Source: GM7GCV1 sp965221105
Lineage (GTDB): Bacteria > Pseudomonadota > Gammaproteobacteria > Pseudomonadales > GM7GCV1
Length of the DNA stretch: 64,000 bases
Direction of reading: 5' to 3'
Assembly: GCA_965221105.1 (NCBI GenBank)
Contig: OZ244871.1
Location: 2,542,001 to 2,606,000, forward strand
Shown one piece after another: positions 34,563 to 43,802 of this stretch; within the stretch, counting starts at the first letter, position 1, and each line of letters opens with the position of its first letter. The notes beneath the pieces are model-generated. The model saw only the letters and a program-made list of their open reading frames with translations, did no database searches and was not told where the DNA came from. The position numbers were made by a program, and so were the translations under genes.

Positions 34563-35522
34563 TTAGTTGCCCAGTCTGTCTGCAAGGAGTTCCTCCAGCC
34601 GGATCTGGTCACTGATAAAGGCCCGTATGCCCTCGGCGAGTTTTTCTGTTGCCATGGCGCTGTCGTTGAGCTGGAGTCTGAAATCCGCTTCATTGTTGAC
34701 AGTGCAGTCGTGGTACTCGGCACCGGCTTGCGGCCCGAGTTTGCGTTCCAGGGGGCTGTTATCTGCCTGGAGCTCTTCAAGGAACTGTGGTCCTATAGTC
34801 AGGCGATCGCATCCGGAGAGCTCCTCGATTTCCCCTGAATTGCGGAAACTTGCGCCCATAACGACAGTATCGTAGCCCTTGTCCTTGTAGAGGTTGTATA
34901 TGTTTTTCACAGACAGTACGCCGGGGTCTTCATGTGCGGGGTAGCCGTCGCGGTTGTGGGTTTGTGTGTGCCAGTCGAGGATACGACCCACAAAAGGGGA
35001 AATCAGGAATGCGCCTGCTTTGGCCGCGGCGACGGCCTGAACTGTGCTGAACAGCAGGGTCAGATTGCAGTTAATGCCCTGGGATTCCAGATCCCTGGCC
35101 GCCTGTATACCCTCCCAGGTCGATGCGAGCTTGATCAGAACGCGCTCTTTCGGAATTTCCAGATCCTCATAGAAGGCGATAATCCGCTGAGCCCGCAATA
35201 CGCTTGCCTGGGTGTCAAATGACAGACGTGCGTCCACTTCAGTTGAAACCCGGCCGGGGATGATCTGCAGAATTTCCCGGCCGATGCAGACTGCAATGTA
35301 GTCACACAATGCAGCAAGCTTTTCGGTATCGGATATCTCGATGGATTTTGCCCAGGTCAGAGCCTCCTCTACAAGGCCTTCATATGCCGGAAGCTGCGCA
35401 GCCTTGAGCAGGAGTGACGGGTTGGTGGTCGCATCCACGGGTTTGTAGGTCGCAATGGCCTGTATATCTCCTGTGTCAGCAACGACTTCGGTCATGGTGC
35501 GCAATTGATCCAGTTTATTCAT
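34563..35522 (-). CDS. tal: Transaldolase
   Basis: The 319-aa enzyme of the pentose phosphate pathway has the N-terminal TVVADTGD-type motif (EVVADTGDIQAIATYKPVDA), the Schiff-base Lys in RVLIKLASTWEGI, and the SPFVGRILDW segment. The length matches TalB (about 317 aa). Its order with an aminotransferase and dusA resembles the tal-dusA neighbourhood of pseudomonads. Confidence 0.96.
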   Translation of the reverse strand: MNKLDQLRTMTEVVADTGDIQAIATYKPVDATTNPSLLLKAAQLPAYEGLVEEALTWAKSIEISDTEKLAALCDYIAVCIGREILQIIPGRVSTEVDARLSFDTQASVLRAQRIIAFYEDLEIPKERVLIKLASTWEGIQAARDLESQGINCNLTLLFSTVQAVAAAKAGAFLISPFVGRILDWHTQTHNRDGYPAHEDPGVLSVKNIYNLYKDKGYDTVVMGASFRNSGEIEELSGCDRLTIGPQFLEELQADNSPLERKLGPQAGAEYHDCTVNNEADFRLQLNDSAMATEKLAEGIRAFISDQIRLEELLADRLGN

Positions 35523-35579
35523 GAGTCACTCGGATATCCCGTTGAAGGCGCAGTTCAATCTGCAGGGTTGTGTGGTAGT

Positions 35580-36779
35580 CTAGAGGACTGCGACAATTGC
35601 CTGGGCTATTCGTTCAGCCTGATCCTCATTCATGGCGGCGAAGTTGATTCGACCACCCGGCAGCAGGTAAATGCAGTGTTCCTGCTCCAGTCTGGTGAGC
35701 TGCGAAGCGTCCAGCGGCAGGCAGGAGAACATGCCGTGCTGTTCCCGCAGATAGGCGGTCTGCATATCCGGCTCGATTACCCCAAGCGCATCGGCCAGCG
35801 CTGCCCGGCAACTCCGGATGCGAGTGCGTATGCCATCGATTTCCTGCCTCCATTTTTGGATGAGCTGCTCATCCATCAAAATTTCCGCAATGACAGCTGC
35901 TCCGTGTTCCGGAGGCATGAAATAGGTGCCCCGGATGGTGTCGCGGAGATAGCGTTTCAGGCTGGCTGGATCAGGGTGATCCGAACCATGAATCAGGCTG
36001 AATAGTCCGGCGCGATCACGGTATACGGCGAAGGATTTGGATGAGGATACGGTGATCAACATTTCGTCCAAATGATCCGCCATGCATTGCAGTCCGAGAA
36101 CATCTGTCTCGATACCATCGCCGTACCCCTGATAGGCAATGTCGATAAAGGGGACAAGATCCCGTTGCCGCAAAAAGTTGGCCAGTTGGCTCCAGTGGTG
36201 CCAACTGAGGTCTGCGCCTGTCGGATTGTGACAGCAACCATGAAGAACAACGAGATCGCCAGGCCGAGCGCGATCAAGAGACTCAAGCATGCCGGAAAAA
36301 TCCAGTTGCTGCCGATGACTGTCGTAATACCTGTATCTTCGTACCTCCAGTCCGGCTCTGCTGAAGAAATCCATTTGATGGTCCCAGACGGGATCGGAGA
36401 ACCAGACGTGTGTATCGGGGTTCAGGGAGCGGAGCAGTTCCGCGCCTATTCTGAGGCCGCCTCCCGCGCCAGGGCTCTGCGCCGAGATAATTCTCCTGTT
36501 TTTGAGAACAGCGTGATCTGATCCGAGTATGAGCTTCTCGGTCACCTCGATATAGCCTTGGTGACCAAAGGGTGTCGAATAACTCTTCGACTCTGCTCTT
36601 TGGGCCAGGTTCTGTTCTGCGATCCGCACGGATTCAAACAGTGGTGCCTGACCCGTCTCATCGCGATAGACGCCGATGCCCAGGTTGAGAACAGCTTCGC
36701 GTTCGTCCTCCAGAGATCTGAGATAGTGCGACTCTATGGGATCATCGGGATGGTCCGTGATTCTGGAGAATACTGGCAT
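35580..36779 (-). CDS. Aromatic/aspartate aminotransferase (class I)
   Basis: The 399-aa PLP enzyme belongs to the AspC/TyrB group. It shows the HGCCHNPTGADL motif, the IDIAYQGYGDG segment, the PLP Lys in SSSKSFAVYRDRAG and a C-terminal Arg-binding region. It interconverts aspartate, tyrosine and phenylalanine with their 2-oxo acids. It could supply phenylpyruvate to the phenylalanine-degrading cluster 13 kb away, though nothing shows co-regulation. It lies between tal and dusA on the same strand. Confidence 0.88.
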   Translation of the reverse strand: MPVFSRITDHPDDPIESHYLRSLEDEREAVLNLGIGVYRDETGQAPLFESVRIAEQNLAQRAESKSYSTPFGHQGYIEVTEKLILGSDHAVLKNRRIISAQSPGAGGGLRIGAELLRSLNPDTHVWFSDPVWDHQMDFFSRAGLEVRRYRYYDSHRQQLDFSGMLESLDRARPGDLVVLHGCCHNPTGADLSWHHWSQLANFLRQRDLVPFIDIAYQGYGDGIETDVLGLQCMADHLDEMLITVSSSKSFAVYRDRAGLFSLIHGSDHPDPASLKRYLRDTIRGTYFMPPEHGAAVIAEILMDEQLIQKWRQEIDGIRTRIRSCRAALADALGVIEPDMQTAYLREQHGMFSCLPLDASQLTRLEQEHCIYLLPGGRINFAAMNEDQAERIAQAIVAVL

Positions 36780-36826
36780 GGGCTGGTCGCTGATCGGGTT
36801 TACTCAAGATCAGGAAGTCTGCGCAA

Positions 36827-37891
36827 TCATGTACCGACACACTCTTCGCGCCAGTGTTCAGTGGCGCTCATGAGTGTATCGACTCCAGCATCGGCATTAT
36901 GCACATTTTGGCTGAGCAGATGTTTGAATCTGCGGGTACCGGGAATGCCATGAAACAGCCCCAGAATGTGCCTGGAGATAGCGTGCAGGCACTCACCTCT
37001 GGCAAGCTGCTGCTCAAGGTAGGGAATGAGGGCATCCAGTACTGTGAGCGGAGACGAAAAGCGAGGTTCATCGCCAAAAAAATCAGTGTCGACGGCAGCG
37101 AGCATCCAGGGAGCCTGATAGGCGGCTCGCCCCAGCATGACGCCGTCCACCTGTTCGAGGTGCTCCCTGGCCTGTTCGAGGTTCTCAATCCCGCCGTTCA
37201 TGACGACTTCCATATGTGGAAAGTCCTGTTTGAGCTGGTATACGCGACCATAGTTGAGCGGCGGCAGGTTGCGGTTTTCCTTAGGGCTGACTCCGTTGAG
37301 CCAGGCTTTGCGGGCGTGCACGCATATTGACCGGCAGCCAGCCTGCGCGATACCTTCTGTAAATCGTTGCAGGTCGGTGTAGTCATCCTGATCATCTACA
37401 CCGATTCTGCACTTGACGGTGACTGGAAGATTGCAGGCCTGGACCATGGCCCGAACACAATCGGCAACCAGCCCAGGCTCGCGCATCAGGCGTGCGCCAA
37501 AGGCACCTTTCTGCACCCGGTCGCTTGGACAACCGCAGTTGAGATTCACCTCGTCGAAACCACGCTCTTCTGCGATCTGTGCACATTTGGCAAGCTCTCC
37601 CGGGTCGGAACCGCCGAGCTGAAGCGCAAGGGGATGTTCGCTGGAATGAAACCCCAACATTCGGTCAGCGTTACCATGCAGGATGGCCCCCGTGGTCACC
37701 ATTTCGGTGTAGAGCAGGACATGTCGGCTGAGCAGGCGGTGAAAATACCGACAATGGCGATCAGTCCGGTCCATCATAGGCGCTATACTGAACCTTCGAT
37801 CTACTAGAGCCCTTGCTGCATCTGACTTTCTGGTTGATTTGAAAGGTTTTTCCAACAATTGATTTCGACCTGTCGATATACTGGTTTTCAC
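36827..37891 (-). CDS. dusA: tRNA-dihydrouridine synthase A
   Basis: The 354-aa FMN enzyme reduces uridine 20/20a in tRNA. Signatures are FSIAPMMDRTDRHCRYF, EMVTTGAI, the catalytic Cys in VNLNCGCPSDRVQKGAFGA, and the KCRIGVDD segment. The usual start lies just before the RRFSIAPMMD motif. Here the frame runs 35 residues further to a GTG at 37891, through sequence not found in DusA. I infer that the native 5' end was replaced when an integrative element inserted. dusA 5' ends are known integration hotspots, and an integrase remnant starts 66 bp away. Confidence 0.92.
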   Translation of the reverse strand: MKTSISTGRNQLLEKPFKSTRKSDAARALVDRRFSIAPMMDRTDRHCRYFHRLLSRHVLLYTEMVTTGAILHGNADRMLGFHSSEHPLALQLGGSDPGELAKCAQIAEERGFDEVNLNCGCPSDRVQKGAFGARLMREPGLVADCVRAMVQACNLPVTVKCRIGVDDQDDYTDLQRFTEGIAQAGCRSICVHARKAWLNGVSPKENRNLPPLNYGRVYQLKQDFPHMEVVMNGGIENLEQAREHLEQVDGVMLGRAAYQAPWMLAAVDTDFFGDEPRFSSPLTVLDALIPYLEQQLARGECLHAISRHILGLFHGIPGTRRFKHLLSQNVHNADAGVDTLMSATEHWREECVGT

Positions 37892-37957
37892 CGTTATTCA
37901 GCACTCGGTGCTACTGAAATGCTACCAGAATCTTGGTGGCACCGGAGAGGTTAAGTT

Positions 37958-38230
37958 ATGGCGACAATTACATCACGAAAGCGCAAAGACGGCATGAAGT
38001 ACTCCGCTCAGATACGTATAAAGCGCAATGGTACGGTGGTTCACACAGAATCCGAAACATGTGACAAAAATCTCTCGCCAAGGAGTGGGCTGCCCTGCGT
38101 GAATCTGAATTGAAAGTGCCTGGTGTGTTAGAGAAGGTAAGGTGTGAGGGGGTGACAGTCCAGGACGTGCCTGGGGAGCGAAACGATGGGGAGATCTGTG
38201 GAGAGCGCAGATGCAACCTCGCTGCGAGGT
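37958..38230 (+). pseudogene. dusA-adjacent tyrosine-type integrase, frameshifted remnant
   Basis: The ATG at 37958 opens MATITSRKRKDGMKYSAQIR and then IKRNGTVVHTESET, the Arm-type DNA-binding domain of phage and island integrases. Near 38063 a one-base shift occurs; in the next frame the family sequence continues as SLAKEWAALRESELKVPGVLE. The sequence degrades after about 38150, and the core-binding and catalytic domains are absent. It diverges from dusA, the typical position of dusA-targeting integrases. Confidence 0.72.
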
Positions 38231-38609
38231 TGATATTGCACTAGGCGTGGCGAACCAGCCGGACCCGCCGGTGTATTTCGTTACCGGTGTTACGTATCAC
38301 GGGGGAAGCGATTATCGTGGTGTTCCCACAGAGGGAACGACCGCGACCGTGAAGCGCAGACACGATACCAATACCAGCACTCAGAGAGTGGGTCTGTTGC
38401 GATACTGTGATGAGAGGTCAAAAGAAACGATCAGTGTTACCGTCGATGGGCGTATCACTGCTAAGAGACCTTGGGGAGATTCGTGAATGACCACCGATTC
38501 CCAACAGACATGTCGGACTTGGAATTAGTAGTATCAAAAGGGAGAACTAGTACTGCTTCAAATTGATTCCCACCGATGTTCAAGTGCTTTCTCAACAGTG
38601 TCCAGTAAT
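38231..38609. other. Degraded stretch between integrase and IS630 remnants
   Basis: About 380 bp with no gene I can support. An open plus-strand frame (38211-38486) has no recognisable domain. It is probably degraded island DNA. Confidence 0.35.
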
Positions 38610-39062
38610 ATGTTGAGAGTACATGTGAAAAAGAAGTACGTGGTTCGTTTGACCGAGGCGGAGCGGCAGGCTCTGGAAGCGCTGGTACGCACAGGCACGG
38701 GGGCGGCCTCTCGTCGCACCCACGCTCAGGGACTCTGGGCTGATGGGGGCGATCATGGTCCCGGCCTGATCGACAGCGAGGTTGCGCAGACAGTCGGCGT
38801 GTCCGAAAAAACCCTGTAGCGGGTGCGACAGCGATGCGTAGAGGAGGGACTGGAGGCCGCACTTGGGCGCACGCCGCGCGTCCGGGAAAAGCAGCGCGTG
38901 CTTGATGGAGACGGCGAAGCGCGCCTGGTTGCGCTGATGTGCAGTGAACCACCGTCCGGTCAGTCCCGGTGGACGGTGCATCTGGTGCGTGATCGGTTGA
39001 TCGAATTGAACGTTGTCGAGTCGATCTCGCATGAGTCGGTACGCCAGGGTGTACAAAAACAC
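38610..39062 (+). pseudogene. IS630-family transposase, nonsense-mutated and 3'-truncated
   Basis: The frame begins MLRVHVKKKYVVRLTEAERQ and continues through the helix-turn-helix typical of IS630 transposases, with IDSEVAQTVGVSEKTL. A single in-frame TAG at 38817-38819 then replaces the usual Glu/Gln codon. The same frame resumes as RVRQRCVEEGLEAALGRTP and runs to VESISHESVRQGVQK. The DDE catalytic half is missing because the gene is cut at 39063 by the end of repeat copy B. Confidence 0.85.
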
Positions 39063-39178
39063 GTAACTACTCGCCCCCCTTTTCCTGCTTGATTATTGTA
39101 GCGGCGGTGCCGTTGAGTGCGATCTGGATGGCGGTCAGCGGGTTGTAGCCTTGGTGGGCATAGAGGATATGAAACAGC
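39063..39178 (-). repeat. Interspersed repeat copy B, end motif GCGAGTAGTTAC
   Basis: Read on the minus strand, this encodes FHILYAHQGYNPLTAIQIAL and then NGTAATIIKQEKGGE-stop, finishing at GGGCGAGTAGTTAC (39063). It is much closer to copy C at 59660 than to copy A at 33895. It directly abuts the truncated IS630 gene. Confidence 0.75.
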
Positions 39179-39235
39179 TACTCATTGGCAATGCCTAACT
39201 ATGGAGTACCTATACTCTGGTAGATGCGCCTTGTT

Positions 39236-41356
39236 TTAGTTTGTATGTGTATCCATAAACGGCTTTGGATATGAATCAGAGTGTGATTCGAAGAGAAATG
39301 ACGGTTGCCAGTATTCGTTGCCACATTGCTGTTGAAACTTCTTTATCCCTGCAAGGACATTACCTAAACCCAGCTGATTGGCATAGTACATAGGACCACC
39401 ACGATGGCGTGGAAATCCGTAGCCATTGATCCAGATGACATCTATATCGCCTGCGCGATTGGCGATACCCTCATCAAGAATATTGGCGCCCTCGTTAACC
39501 AAAGCAAAGATAAGGCGTTGTTGAATTTCTTCGTTGCTGATATTTTTTCGCTGGGAAACGCCTAGTTTTTTTGCCTCAGCACGAATCATATCAGCCACTA
39601 CGGGATCAGGCTGTCTGCGCTCATCAGCTGCATCATAGCGATAAAACCCCGCATTACTTTTTCGCCCGAGACGACCAGCTTCAACCATTATGTCAGCGGG
39701 ACGAAAATAGCGTGGGTCGTTTGGAAGATTGGGATTTTCTCTTCTTGCCTTGTATCCAATGTCGATGCCGGACATATCGTTTACTGCGAAGGGTCCCATG
39801 GCCATTCCCCAGGTTTCCATGGCAAGATCTATCTGCTGGGGTGTGGCTCCTTCAAGCAATAACATCTGTGCTTCTCTTCCGTAGCAGGCATACATCCGGT
39901 TTCCTGCAAATCCATAGCACGAACCAACGACTGTGCTGATTTTTTTGATGCGTTTGCCAACTGACATCGCAGACTTTAATGTAGAATCATTGGTGTAATC
40001 AGTGCGCACCACTTCCAGTAATTTCATAATGTTGGCAGGACTAAAAAAGTGCATACCGAGTACTTTTTCAGGGCGCTGGGTCGATTTGGCAATTTTATTA
40101 ATGTCCAGGTAAGAGGTATTCGTTGCAAGAATGGTTTCTTTTTTGCAGGTGGAATCCAATTGCTTAAAAATGTCCAGTTTTACTGCCATATTTTCGAATG
40201 CTGCCTCAGCCACAAGATCTACATCGGCTATATCCTGGTATTCACAAGTACCTCGAATAGCATTCAGGGTGTACTCCATTTTCTGTTTAGTGATGCGGCC
40301 AGCGTTGACGCTTTTTAAATAGTTATCACGGATTCTATCCAGGCCGTTTTGTAAGTTGTACTCATTGGTTTCCAGCAACACAACAGGAAATCCTGCTTCT
40401 GCAAAGCACATGGCAATGCCTGTTCCCATGCTGCCAGCGCCGATCACTGCAATGCTGTCCATTATCTGTGTTGCACTATCTTTGCTTAGATTGTCCAATC
40501 TGGCAGCCTGCCTTTCGGCGAAAAATACATGTCGCATGGCCTGTGATTGAGATGATTCTCTGCATTCCAGGAACATTTCTCGTTCTTTGATTTTTCCTTG
40601 GCAAAAAGGTAATAGGACGGAATTTTCGAGGGAGTCGATACAATACTGCGGTGCAGTCTGCCCGCGAGTCTTTTTAGCAAGCTTGGCTCGCCAGCTGTCG
40701 AACAGCTCGTTGTGGTCAGCTGTCTTCGATAGATTAATCGCTGACACCGGGCGCGTATTGTGACCTTTATTCAGCAGTTCCTGTGCAAAGGTAATAGCTT
40801 CCCTCAGTAGATCTGACTCAGCAATGCGATCTATCAAGCCACACTCAACCATAGATTCAGCGGGGACAGATTTGCCGGAGGTGATCATGTCTAAAGCTGT
40901 ATCTATACCTGCAAGGCGTGGCAATAGTTGTGTGCCTCCGGCACCAGGGATAAGGCCGAGAGTGACTTCGGGTAAACCCAATTGAGTATGCTGCAATGCA
41001 ATGCGGTAGTGGCAGGATAGGGCAGTCTCAAGCCCACCACCCAATGTTGTCCCGAATAGAGCGGCAATTGTTGGTTTTGAGCATTGATCCAGCTTTTGTA
41101 ATACGTCTGGAAGATGCGGTGGCTGCAGTGGTTTATCAAACTCAGTGATGTCGCCGCCTGCGATAAAGGTTTTACCCGTGCAGGTAATGACAATAGCTTC
41201 AATGGATGAATCGCCCTCGGCTGCTATCATAGCATCAAGGATACCCTGTCGGACTGCTTGAGAAGCAGCATTTACTGGCGGGTTATCAATAACCACTATA
41301 CCGATCGACTGCTGCTTGGAAAGGCTAACGGGTGAGGCTGCTCCCATAGATTTCAT
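39236..41356 (-). CDS. Fused enoyl-CoA hydratase / 3-hydroxyacyl-CoA dehydrogenase (FadJ-like, PaaF/PaaH role)
   Basis: A bifunctional beta-oxidation protein. The N-terminal crotonase domain (about residues 10-190) has the oxyanion segments TFIAGGDITEF and LGLIPGAGGTQLLPRLAG. The NAD-binding 3-hydroxyacyl-CoA dehydrogenase domain starts near VIGAGSMGTGIAMCFAEAG, followed by two C-terminal dehydrogenase domains (GNRMYACYGREAQ; GFPRHRGGPMYYA). In this cluster it probably replaces separate PaaF and PaaH steps in converting 2,3-dehydroadipyl-CoA to 3-oxoadipyl-CoA. I start it at 41356; an upstream ATG at 41398 would overlap paaE. It is the last gene of the operon. Confidence 0.85.
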   Translation of the reverse strand: MKSMGAASPVSLSKQQSIGIVVIDNPPVNAASQAVRQGILDAMIAAEGDSSIEAIVITCTGKTFIAGGDITEFDKPLQPPHLPDVLQKLDQCSKPTIAALFGTTLGGGLETALSCHYRIALQHTQLGLPEVTLGLIPGAGGTQLLPRLAGIDTALDMITSGKSVPAESMVECGLIDRIAESDLLREAITFAQELLNKGHNTRPVSAINLSKTADHNELFDSWRAKLAKKTRGQTAPQYCIDSLENSVLLPFCQGKIKEREMFLECRESSQSQAMRHVFFAERQAARLDNLSKDSATQIMDSIAVIGAGSMGTGIAMCFAEAGFPVVLLETNEYNLQNGLDRIRDNYLKSVNAGRITKQKMEYTLNAIRGTCEYQDIADVDLVAEAAFENMAVKLDIFKQLDSTCKKETILATNTSYLDINKIAKSTQRPEKVLGMHFFSPANIMKLLEVVRTDYTNDSTLKSAMSVGKRIKKISTVVGSCYGFAGNRMYACYGREAQMLLLEGATPQQIDLAMETWGMAMGPFAVNDMSGIDIGYKARRENPNLPNDPRYFRPADIMVEAGRLGRKSNAGFYRYDAADERRQPDPVVADMIRAEAKKLGVSQRKNISNEEIQQRLIFALVNEGANILDEGIANRAGDIDVIWINGYGFPRHRGGPMYYANQLGLGNVLAGIKKFQQQCGNEYWQPSFLFESHSDSYPKPFMDTHTN

Positions 41357-41372
41357 GAGGCTTGTTTCTCTG

Positions 41373-42470
41373 CTAGCGCTGATCGAAATCGACGACAACT
41401 TCGTCGGACAATGGGTGAGCTTGGCAGGAGAGAATATATCCTGCTTCTACTTCGTGAGATTCCAAGCCGTGGTTCAGGTCCATATCCACTTCACCTTTGA
41501 TTAGCTTGGCTTTACAGGTTGAGCAAACTCCGGCTTTGCATGAATAGGGAAGTTCCATGCCGTTGTTAAGACCTGCGTCGAGAATGTTCTCTCCCGCAGT
41601 AGCAAGATTAAACTGAATTGAACGACCGTCAGCGGTGAGTGTTACCTTGCTGCTTTTCTCCTCACCGTATTCCTTAACACGTTCGGCAGCACGCTTCAGA
41701 CGTTGTTGTGAATCATCTGAGGAGCTTGCAAAGAGCTCATAGTGGATTTTTTCTTCGTTCAATCCCTCTATACGAAAACCCCGTGAGACTTCGGACATCA
41801 TCGCTTCCGGTCCGCATATAAAAGCTTCGTCGGTGTTATGAATGTCGATGAGATTGTGTTTGTGTAGTAGAAATCCCTTTTTGTTATCGATCTTTCCATT
41901 AAGCAGATCAGTGCCTTGGTCTTCTTGGCTGAGGATATTAATCCACTGGAACCGGCTCATATGACGGTTTTTGAGAAAACTCAACTCTTCTTTAAACATC
42001 ACAGTATCGCTGCGGCGGTTGCCATAAATCAGAGTTATATGGCTGTCTGCTTCCGCGTCTAGTACGGATTTGATAATTGATAGCATCGGTGTAATACCGC
42101 TGCCAACGGCCAGGCACATGTAGCGCTTTTTATGCTTTGGATCGAGATCAGAAAAAAAGCTACCTTGGGGTGGCATAACCTTGACTCTGTCGCCAGGTTG
42201 TAAACAATCATTGGCATAATTGGAAAACTTGCCGTTGGTGACTCGCTTTACACCGATTTTCAGGTTGTCTTCGTTGATTCCTGAGCTGATAGAATAAGAT
42301 CGGCGAAGGGGTTCTCCATCAAACTCCGCTTCTAATGTTAGGAATTGCCCTTGAGTAAAATGAAATGTACTGCACAAGCTCTCAGGTACATGGAAACTTA
42401 TGCATACAGCATTATCTGTTTCAGGCTGAATATCGGAGATAGTCAAGAAGTGAAAGTTTGTATCAGACAT
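41373..42470 (-). CDS. paaE: Phenylacetyl-CoA epoxidase reductase subunit
   Basis: The 365-aa reductase delivers electrons from NAD(P)H to the PaaABC(D) oxygenase. It has an FAD-binding domain (RRSYSISSGIN), an NAD-binding domain (CLAVGSGITPMLSII) and a C-terminal plant-type [2Fe-2S] ferredoxin (CKAGVCSTCKAKLIKG, last Cys in YILSCQAHP). It lies 8 bp downstream of paaD. Confidence 0.95.
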   Translation of the reverse strand: MSDTNFHFLTISDIQPETDNAVCISFHVPESLCSTFHFTQGQFLTLEAEFDGEPLRRSYSISSGINEDNLKIGVKRVTNGKFSNYANDCLQPGDRVKVMPPQGSFFSDLDPKHKKRYMCLAVGSGITPMLSIIKSVLDAEADSHITLIYGNRRSDTVMFKEELSFLKNRHMSRFQWINILSQEDQGTDLLNGKIDNKKGFLLHKHNLIDIHNTDEAFICGPEAMMSEVSRGFRIEGLNEEKIHYELFASSSDDSQQRLKRAAERVKEYGEEKSSKVTLTADGRSIQFNLATAGENILDAGLNNGMELPYSCKAGVCSTCKAKLIKGEVDMDLNHGLESHEVEAGYILSCQAHPLSDEVVVDFDQR

Positions 42471-42478
42471 GGCGATAT

Positions 42479-43018
42479 CTAAATGTTTTTAAAGTAATCA
42501 AAGGGTTCATGACAGTCGTTGCACTGTAACAATGCCTTGCAGGCGGTTGACCCGAATTCACTGATCACACGGGTATTATCAGAATGGCAATTGGGACAGC
42601 AGATGCTTGACGATGGCCGCGACTCCTGCCCCGCAGAGTCACTTGTAGATGGCGGTGCAATGCCAAAGCCATATAGTTGCTCTCTGCCCTGTTTGGTTAT
42701 CCAGCCTGTTGTCCAAGCAGGGGACAGCCGAATATCAACAGAACAGTTTTTGATGCCCTTGCGCTGCAACAATGTTTCAATATCTTCCCGTATTAGATCC
42801 ATAGCCGGGCATCCGGAGTAGGTGGGCGTAATAACGACCGTAATTTTTTCGCCTTCTTTTTTCACATCTTGCAGAATGCCCAAATCCCAGATAGATACAG
42901 CGGGTATTTCCGGATCTTTGACTGCATCAAGCCAATCCCATAATTCTGAGAAATCAGAGTTATTCCGATGCTGTTGTCGGGCAAACTGCTCAACTGAAAT
43001 TAACGAAATTAATTCCAC
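42479..43018 (-). CDS. paaD: Phenylacetyl-CoA epoxidase assembly subunit PaaD
   Basis: The 179-aa product has a MIP18/DUF59 domain (WLDAVKDPEIPAVSIWDLG, TPTYSGCPAMD) and a C-terminal zinc-ribbon with CPNCHSDNT and LQCNDC. PaaD is needed for maturation of the epoxidase iron centres. The 4-bp gap to paaC suggests tight coupling. Confidence 0.94.
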   Translation of the reverse strand: MELISLISVEQFARQQHRNNSDFSELWDWLDAVKDPEIPAVSIWDLGILQDVKKEGEKITVVITPTYSGCPAMDLIREDIETLLQRKGIKNCSVDIRLSPAWTTGWITKQGREQLYGFGIAPPSTSDSAGQESRPSSSICCPNCHSDNTRVISEFGSTACKALLQCNDCHEPFDYFKNI

Positions 43019-43022
43019 GGTA

Positions 43023-43790
43023 TTACCATCGGCAGCCGGGATAACTACGATGCAGGAACTGCATTTCTGTTAGTAGATGACCGAGGTTTTCGGTGTGATA
43101 GCCTTCGCGGCCACCGCGAACTGCCCAATTGTCTTCGGGAGTTGCCAGCGTCGCCTGCTTAAGAACAGTGCCGACATCAGTTAACCATTGCGCCTTGATT
43201 GCGCCTACATCCACAGCGATACCGGCATCGATTAAACGTTGCTCAAGAGCATCCGCTTCAAACAGTTCATGGGTATAGCCCCATAGTGCGTCAAAGGCTT
43301 TTTGTATACGTTTATGGCTCTCTTCAGTTCCGTCACCCAAGCGTAATGTCCAATCGCGACTGCGCCGCAAATGGTAGCGGGTTTCTTTGATTGCTTTTGC
43401 TGCAATAGCGGCTAAATTCTTATCAACTGACTGTCCAAGGTGGTTTAGAAAGTGGACATTGTAAGAATCGATAATCAGTTGACGGGAAATGGTATAGGCA
43501 AAATCACCCCTGGGAAGTTCGTTGATCAGGTAGTTTTGAAACTCTCTCTCTCCACGCAGGAAAGCAAAAGTGTCTTCTGTTTTTTTATCGCTGCTTAGTT
43601 CTGCTGCATAGCCGTAATACATTCTCGCCCGGCCAATATAGTCCAGCGCGACATTGCCGAGGGCGATGTCTTCTTCCAGAAACGGTCCGTTGCTGACCCA
43701 TTCCGATACACGATGTCCAAGGGTGAGAGAGTCGTCCCCTAGACGAATCGCATAGTTGATAATATCTTGTTGCAGTTCTTTTTCCGTCAT
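43023..43790 (-). CDS. paaC: Phenylacetyl-CoA epoxidase structural subunit PaaC
   Basis: The 255-aa ferritin-like subunit pairs with PaaA in the epoxidase heterodimer. It has the ALGNVALDYIGRARMYYGYA and ETRYHLRRSRDWTLRLGDG helices of the family. It lacks a complete di-iron site, as expected for PaaC, and is structural. Confidence 0.94.
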   Translation of the reverse strand: MTEKELQQDIINYAIRLGDDSLTLGHRVSEWVSNGPFLEEDIALGNVALDYIGRARMYYGYAAELSSDKKTEDTFAFLRGEREFQNYLINELPRGDFAYTISRQLIIDSYNVHFLNHLGQSVDKNLAAIAAKAIKETRYHLRRSRDWTLRLGDGTEESHKRIQKAFDALWGYTHELFEADALEQRLIDAGIAVDVGAIKAQWLTDVGTVLKQATLATPEDNWAVRGGREGYHTENLGHLLTEMQFLHRSYPGCRW

Positions 43791-43802
43791 TGCTTGGCCG
43801 TC

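Noticed and set aside
38211..38486. Plus-strand ORF of 91 aa between integrase and IS630 remnants
   Set aside because: No domain, no ribosome binding site, lies in clearly decayed DNA.
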